A DNA stretch of 21,542 nt from IMG/VR virus record IMGVR_UViG_3300021185_001347, positions 1 through 21,542 of that record. One strand, 5' to 3'. The translations under genes and the position numbers were made by a program. Numbering within the stretch: the first letter of the stretch is position 1; the number at the start of each line of letters is the position of its first letter. This DNA is from a virus. Positions 17,572 to 21,542 of the stretch are shown piece by piece. Under the pieces are notes generated by a model. The model worked only from the letters and a program-made list of their open reading frames with translations. It was not told where the DNA came from and searched no databases.

Positions 17572-20500
17572 ATGTTTAATAACATTATTCCAGAAAGCGC
17601 TGAAGTTGTTGTCTCAGCATCTCAGCCCGCTAACGTGTCTGAAGGCTTAATTTGGTTCAACCCTACTACGTCGCAAGCAATGATCTACGCAAGTGGTGCT
17701 TTTGTTGCGATGACAGCAGGTTCAACTGCTCTTCAGAGAGACATTTATGTTGCCGGTACGCCTTCAGGTACGTACGATGGTAACCTTACGACATTTCCGT
17801 CAAATTACGTAGTAGCTACTCCCCATTCTGCTGTAGAAGTATACATGAATGGTATCCACATGACACAAGGTGTGGACATTACTGCTAATACCGGAACTAC
17901 TATTGTATTCGCTACTCCCGTAGCTGCTGCTGATGAGATTGTTTGCGTTTCTTATGGAGACGTTGAAAACACTATCGTCGGTATATCATACGGTGATCCC
18001 GAAGTACAAACTTACTTAACAAATAACAACTATGCTACAGCAACTGATGTGGCAACTGCTGTTACTAACCTTATTGATGCAGCTCCTGGCTCTCTCGATA
18101 CTCTTAACGAGATTGCAGACTCTCTCAATAACGATAATGACTTCGCAGGTACAATGACTACCCAGCTTGCTACTAAGTTCGCTTCTGCTGACTTTGATAG
18201 CACTTTTGACACACGTTTGGCAACAAAGACTACTGCTGACGTTGCAGAGGCTACCGCTGATAATAAATATGTCACAGACTTACAGCTTGCTAAGCTTATC
18301 GGTATCGAAGATGCTGCTACGGCAGACCAGACAGATGTCGAGATTAAGACTGCATATGAAAACAACGCAGATACCAACGCTTTCACTGATGCAGATCACA
18401 CGAAGCTAGATGGTATCGAAGCCGCAGCGACTGCTGACCAAACTGGTGCTGAGATTAAAGCTCTGTACGAAGGTGAAGCAGACACTAACGCATTCGTAGA
18501 TGCTGATCGTACTAAGCTCGATGGTATTGAAGATGCTGCTACAGGTGATCAAACAGCTACTGAAATCGAAAGCTTGTATGAAAGCCAAGCAGATACTAAT
18601 AAGTTTACCGATGCGGATCACACTAAGCTTGACGGCATTGAAGCCTTAGCTACTGCTGATCAAACAGACTCTGAGATTCGTGCTGCTGTAGAAGCTGCTA
18701 ACGACTCTAATGTCTTTACTGACGCTGACCACACAAAGCTTAATGGTATCGAAGATGCGGCTACCGCCGATCAGACCGACGCAGAAATCCGTACCGCTGT
18801 TGAAGCAGCCACTGATTCTAATGTCTTTACTGATGCTGACCATACAAAGCTTGATGGCATTGAAACAGCTGCAACCGCTGATCAGACTGGTGCTGAAATC
18901 CGTACTAGCCTTTTCGCTGAGTCAAACACTAACGTTTTAACAGACGCTTTGCTTACTAAGCTGACTAATATCGAAGCTACTGCTACTACTGATCAAACTG
19001 ATGCAGAAATCAAGACTGCTTATGAGAATAACTCAGATACTAACGTATTCGATGATGCCGCTCAGGTTAAACTAGCAGCTATTGAAGCTTCTGCTACTGC
19101 AGATCAGACTGGTGCTGAAATTAAGTCTTTGTATGAAGCAGAGGCAGATACTAACGCGCTTACTGATGCTCGTGTTACTGTTGTTGATGCTGTTACATCT
19201 TATGGTGTTACATTCAGCCAGTCAACTGACGCTTCAGCTGCTCGTACTACTCTTGGTCTTGGCGACGTTGCAACCACTGCTATTGCTGATTATGCTACTG
19301 CAGCCCAAGGTTCAACTGCTGATACAGCTTTACAAAACCTTACAACTACTGCTATAGGTACTCTACAGGACGTTACCGTTGCCTCCGTGGCTGACGCTGA
19401 CGTACTTCAGTACAACACTGCAGCAGGCGTATGGCAGAACAAAAGCTTGTCTAACGCTGGTTTCTCTACTGTTGCTACTTCAAACAGCTACACAGATCTA
19501 GATAACCTACCAACTATCACAGCTGCTGGTCAAGCGCTTATTGACGACGCAGATGTTACTGCTCAGCGTACAACTCTCGGTCTTGCTACCGTTGCTGTTA
19601 GTGCTGACTATAGTGACCTGGTTAACACACCAACAAACGTAAGTACTTTCACTAACGACGCTAACTACTTAGTAGCTGCTGACGTTGCTAACTCACTACT
19701 TGATGGCGACTTCACTTCAGCAGGCGTTATGAAGACTGACGGTTCTGGAGTTTACACTACTGAAGTATTGGCTACTGTCGCCTCTTCTGGTGATTACACA
19801 GACCTTTCAGGTGTTCCTACTAACGTTTCTGCGTTTACTAACGATGCTACTTATCAGACAGCTGCTCAAGTTACTGCTTCTATAGCTACTGTTATTGATG
19901 CTGCTCCTGCGGCACTTGACACTTTGAATGAGCTAGCTGCTTCATTAAACGATGATGCTGACTTTGCTGGCTCTATGACAACTGCTTTAGCTGCTAAGGT
20001 TGACGACAGCCAAATCTCTACATTTGCCTTGACTTTCCTTGACGATGCTGATGCTGCTGCCGTTCGCGCTACCCTTGATGTTGACCAAGCTGGTGCAAAC
20101 CACTCTGTTGACGTAACTCTAGCTGGATCTTATGACTACTTGACTCTTTCTAACCAGGAAATCACTCTGGGTCAGATCGATGCAACTACTGACATTTCTG
20201 GTCTAGGTACTATGGCTGTTGAAACCGCTACTGACTATGTAGCTACAGCAGACCTTAGCGAGCTAGTAGACGATCGCGTAAGTACTCTTATCGTTGCAGG
20301 TGATAACATCACTTCTACATACGATGATACTGCAAACACTTTGACTATTGCTGCCGAAGGTAGTAGCATTATCGAGAACGTTAAGAACGTATCCGGTAGC
20401 TTGCTTACTGCTGGTACTGTAGTTTATCAGTCTGGTTCTACAGGAACTGTTGCTGAAGTACAACCTGCGGATAACACATCTGCTTCTACTATGCCTGCTA

Positions 20501-21534
20501 TTGGTGTTATCCTTGCCGATATCGCTATTTCTGCAGAAGGTGAAGCGGTTCTTATCGGTAAGATGCAAGGTATGGACACATCTAGCTTCTCAGCTGGTGA
20601 CACTCTGTACGTTGGTACTTCTGGTGCATTGACTGCAACTAAACCTGCAGGCGAAGGCGCTCTTGTTCAGAACTTTGCTAAAGTTAATAAAGTACACTCT
20701 TCTAACGGTGTAATTATTGTTACTGGTGCAGGACGTGCTAACGCTACTCCTAACCTTAACTCTGGTAACATATTCCTTGGTAACAGCAGCAACGAAGCTG
20801 TAACCGCTAGCCTAGACTCTTCTGTTACGGCTGCTGGGTTTATCAAGGATTACACACCGACTGAAGCTGAAGTTACCGCACACCAAGCTGCACTCACTAT
20901 CACTGAGTCTCAGATTTCTGATCTGAATCACAGAGAAGAGTTGCATGACTTAGATGATGTTAACATTCAGTCTGTTACTGATGGCCAAGTGCTTGTTTAC
21001 AACGCGTCTCAGTCTCGTTTTGAAAACGCAGACAGCGAGGCAGTTGAAAGAACTGTTACTGAATTTGTTGTAGGAACTAACTCTGGTGCGTACACTAGCG
21101 GTTCTACTACTGAGTTCCCTGTAGCTTACCAAACTGGCAAGATTACAGTGTATGTAAACGGCGTTCGCTTAGGCACTTCAGATTTTACTGCTTCTAACAA
21201 CACTAGCGTAGTTCTGAGTGTTGCTGCCAACGTAGGCGATGAAATTGCTCTTGAAGCATTCTCAGCGGCTAACGTAATAGACACCACGCCTAACTACACT
21301 ACTGTTACAGCCACTACTGGTGCTATCACAACAGTTAACTCTACTACTGTTAACGCTACTACTGTAGACGCGACAACTGTAGAAGCTGACGTGGTTGACT
21401 TAGGTAACTGGACTTTACAGCAGGATAGCAATGGTGATCTACTAATTAAAGTTGGTGGAGTAAACACAGCTAAGATTGACGCATCTGGTAACTTATCGGT
21501 AATCGGTAACGTATCAGCTTACGCAACACTGTAA
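17572..21534 (+). CDS. Giant tail fibre protein with 37-residue repeats
   Basis: 1320 residues, Ala/Thr/Asp-rich, almost without Cys. Order: an N-terminal module LIWFNPTTSQAMIYASGAFVAM (27-48); a VYMNGIHMTQGVDI...DEIVCVSYG module (90-129); APGSLDTLNEIADSLNNDNDFAG (171-193), repeated near 777-799; from 252 to 510, seven repeats of exactly 37 residues starting DQTxxEI and ending KLDGIExxATA, plus part of an eighth; then YTDLxxxPT...FTNDAxY repeats (about 644-770); later beta-rich regions with VYVNGVRLGTSDF near 1190; and a short end VIGNVSAYATL. Such repeats are typical of trimeric fibre shafts that carry host-receptor tips. AAAGGAG lies about 10 bases before the ATG. Thr codons are mostly ACT. 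The stop is 8 bases before the window end. Confidence 0.9.
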   Translation: MFNNIIPESAEVVVSASQPANVSEGLIWFNPTTSQAMIYASGAFVAMTAGSTALQRDIYVAGTPSGTYDGNLTTFPSNYVVATPHSAVEVYMNGIHMTQGVDITANTGTTIVFATPVAAADEIVCVSYGDVENTIVGISYGDPEVQTYLTNNNYATATDVATAVTNLIDAAPGSLDTLNEIADSLNNDNDFAGTMTTQLATKFASADFDSTFDTRLATKTTADVAEATADNKYVTDLQLAKLIGIEDAATADQTDVEIKTAYENNADTNAFTDADHTKLDGIEAAATADQTGAEIKALYEGEADTNAFVDADRTKLDGIEDAATGDQTATEIESLYESQADTNKFTDADHTKLDGIEALATADQTDSEIRAAVEAANDSNVFTDADHTKLNGIEDAATADQTDAEIRTAVEAATDSNVFTDADHTKLDGIETAATADQTGAEIRTSLFAESNTNVLTDALLTKLTNIEATATTDQTDAEIKTAYENNSDTNVFDDAAQVKLAAIEASATADQTGAEIKSLYEAEADTNALTDARVTVVDAVTSYGVTFSQSTDASAARTTLGLGDVATTAIADYATAAQGSTADTALQNLTTTAIGTLQDVTVASVADADVLQYNTAAGVWQNKSLSNAGFSTVATSNSYTDLDNLPTITAAGQALIDDADVTAQRTTLGLATVAVSADYSDLVNTPTNVSTFTNDANYLVAADVANSLLDGDFTSAGVMKTDGSGVYTTEVLATVASSGDYTDLSGVPTNVSAFTNDATYQTAAQVTASIATVIDAAPAALDTLNELAASLNDDADFAGSMTTALAAKVDDSQISTFALTFLDDADAAAVRATLDVDQAGANHSVDVTLAGSYDYLTLSNQEITLGQIDATTDISGLGTMAVETATDYVATADLSELVDDRVSTLIVAGDNITSTYDDTANTLTIAAEGSSIIENVKNVSGSLLTAGTVVYQSGSTGTVAEVQPADNTSASTMPAIGVILADIAISAEGEAVLIGKMQGMDTSSFSAGDTLYVGTSGALTATKPAGEGALVQNFAKVNKVHSSNGVIIVTGAGRANATPNLNSGNIFLGNSSNEAVTASLDSSVTAAGFIKDYTPTEAEVTAHQAALTITESQISDLNHREELHDLDDVNIQSVTDGQVLVYNASQSRFENADSEAVERTVTEFVVGTNSGAYTSGSTTEFPVAYQTGKITVYVNGVRLGTSDFTASNNTSVVLSVAANVGDEIALEAFSAANVIDTTPNYTTVTATTGAITTVNSTTVNATTVDATTVEADVVDLGNWTLQQDSNGDLLIKVGGVNTAKIDASGNLSVIGNVSAYATL
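18325..19180 (+). repeat. 111-base in-frame repeats of the fibre gene
   Basis: Seven units of 111 bases start at 18325 and run to 19101, with a partial eighth from 19102. Every unit starts with codons for Asp-Gln-Thr. Protein identity is high while third positions vary, so the array is old or selected against exact recombination. A half unit (VTDLQLAKLIGIEDAATA) precedes the first copy. Confidence 0.85.
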
Positions 21535-21542
21535 ATAGTTGA

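Noticed and set aside
19082-19357. 91-residue Leu-rich frame within the fibre gene
   Set aside because: A shadow of the repetitive GCT/ACT codons of the fibre read in another frame.
20263-20568. 101-residue minus-strand frame
   Set aside because: Lies antisense within the fibre gene, with no ribosome site; every supported gene in the window is on the + strand.

Overview
The window reads as part of a lytic, tailed-phage genome from a bacterial host. All supported genes lie on the + strand. They are short and tightly packed, often joined by TAATG or ATGA stop/start overlaps, and most have a good Shine-Dalgarno sequence (AGGAG or GGAG). The gene content matches phages of the T7/SIO1 (cobavirus-like) type often found in marine settings: a T7 gp4-like primase-helicase, a 5'-3' exonuclease, a RusA-type resolvase, a MazG-like enzyme, class I ribonucleotide reductase and a very long Ala/Thr-rich tail fibre. 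The family placement is inference. No DNA polymerase, RNA polymerase, terminase, portal, capsid or endolysin is visible here.

Layout. (1) About 1-4360: small unknown proteins, then a nucleotide-pool cluster with dCMP deaminase, a DUF1599-like protein, a GIY-YIG-type protein, a thymidylate-synthase-fold enzyme carrying the Asp typical of dCMP hydroxymethylase, a MazG-like pyrophosphohydrolase and a small HExxH protein. (2) 4360-8903: the replication and recombination block, with exonuclease, RusA-like resolvase, a two-helix membrane protein, primase-helicase, a DUF6899-like protein, a ClpP-like protease and two unknowns, closed by a hairpin. (3) 8955-9193: one zinc-ribbon gene between two terminator-like hairpins. 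(4) 9239-13350: NrdA with an internal glutaredoxin domain, NrdB, small proteins and a stand-alone protein resembling domain Ia of NAD-dependent DNA ligase. (5) 13384-15354: a signal-peptide-bearing ClpP/crotonase-like protein, tRNA-Thr with anticodon AGU, and a run of small, partly membrane, proteins. (6) 15355-16285: a gene-free region with a very long hairpin, AT-rich short repeats, a 31-bp direct repeat and a GC-rich island, a candidate replication origin or other cis-acting site. (7) 16286-16964: a micro-ORF, an HNH nuclease and two membrane micro-proteins. (8) 16965-21534: an intergenic control region with a palindromic repeat and a strong terminator, then a small protein and the 1320-residue fibre.

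How the parts fit. The first two blocks would degrade host DNA, reshape the dNTP pool and replicate the phage. NrdA, NrdB and the fused glutaredoxin supply deoxynucleotides. Deaminase, TS-fold enzyme with Asp and MazG-like enzyme resemble the T4 trio cd/gp42/gp56, so modified cytosine in the phage DNA is a testable idea. The tRNA-Thr(AGU) matches the ACT-rich Thr codons of the fibre. The terminator at 17018-17065 separates the early/middle genes from virion genes.
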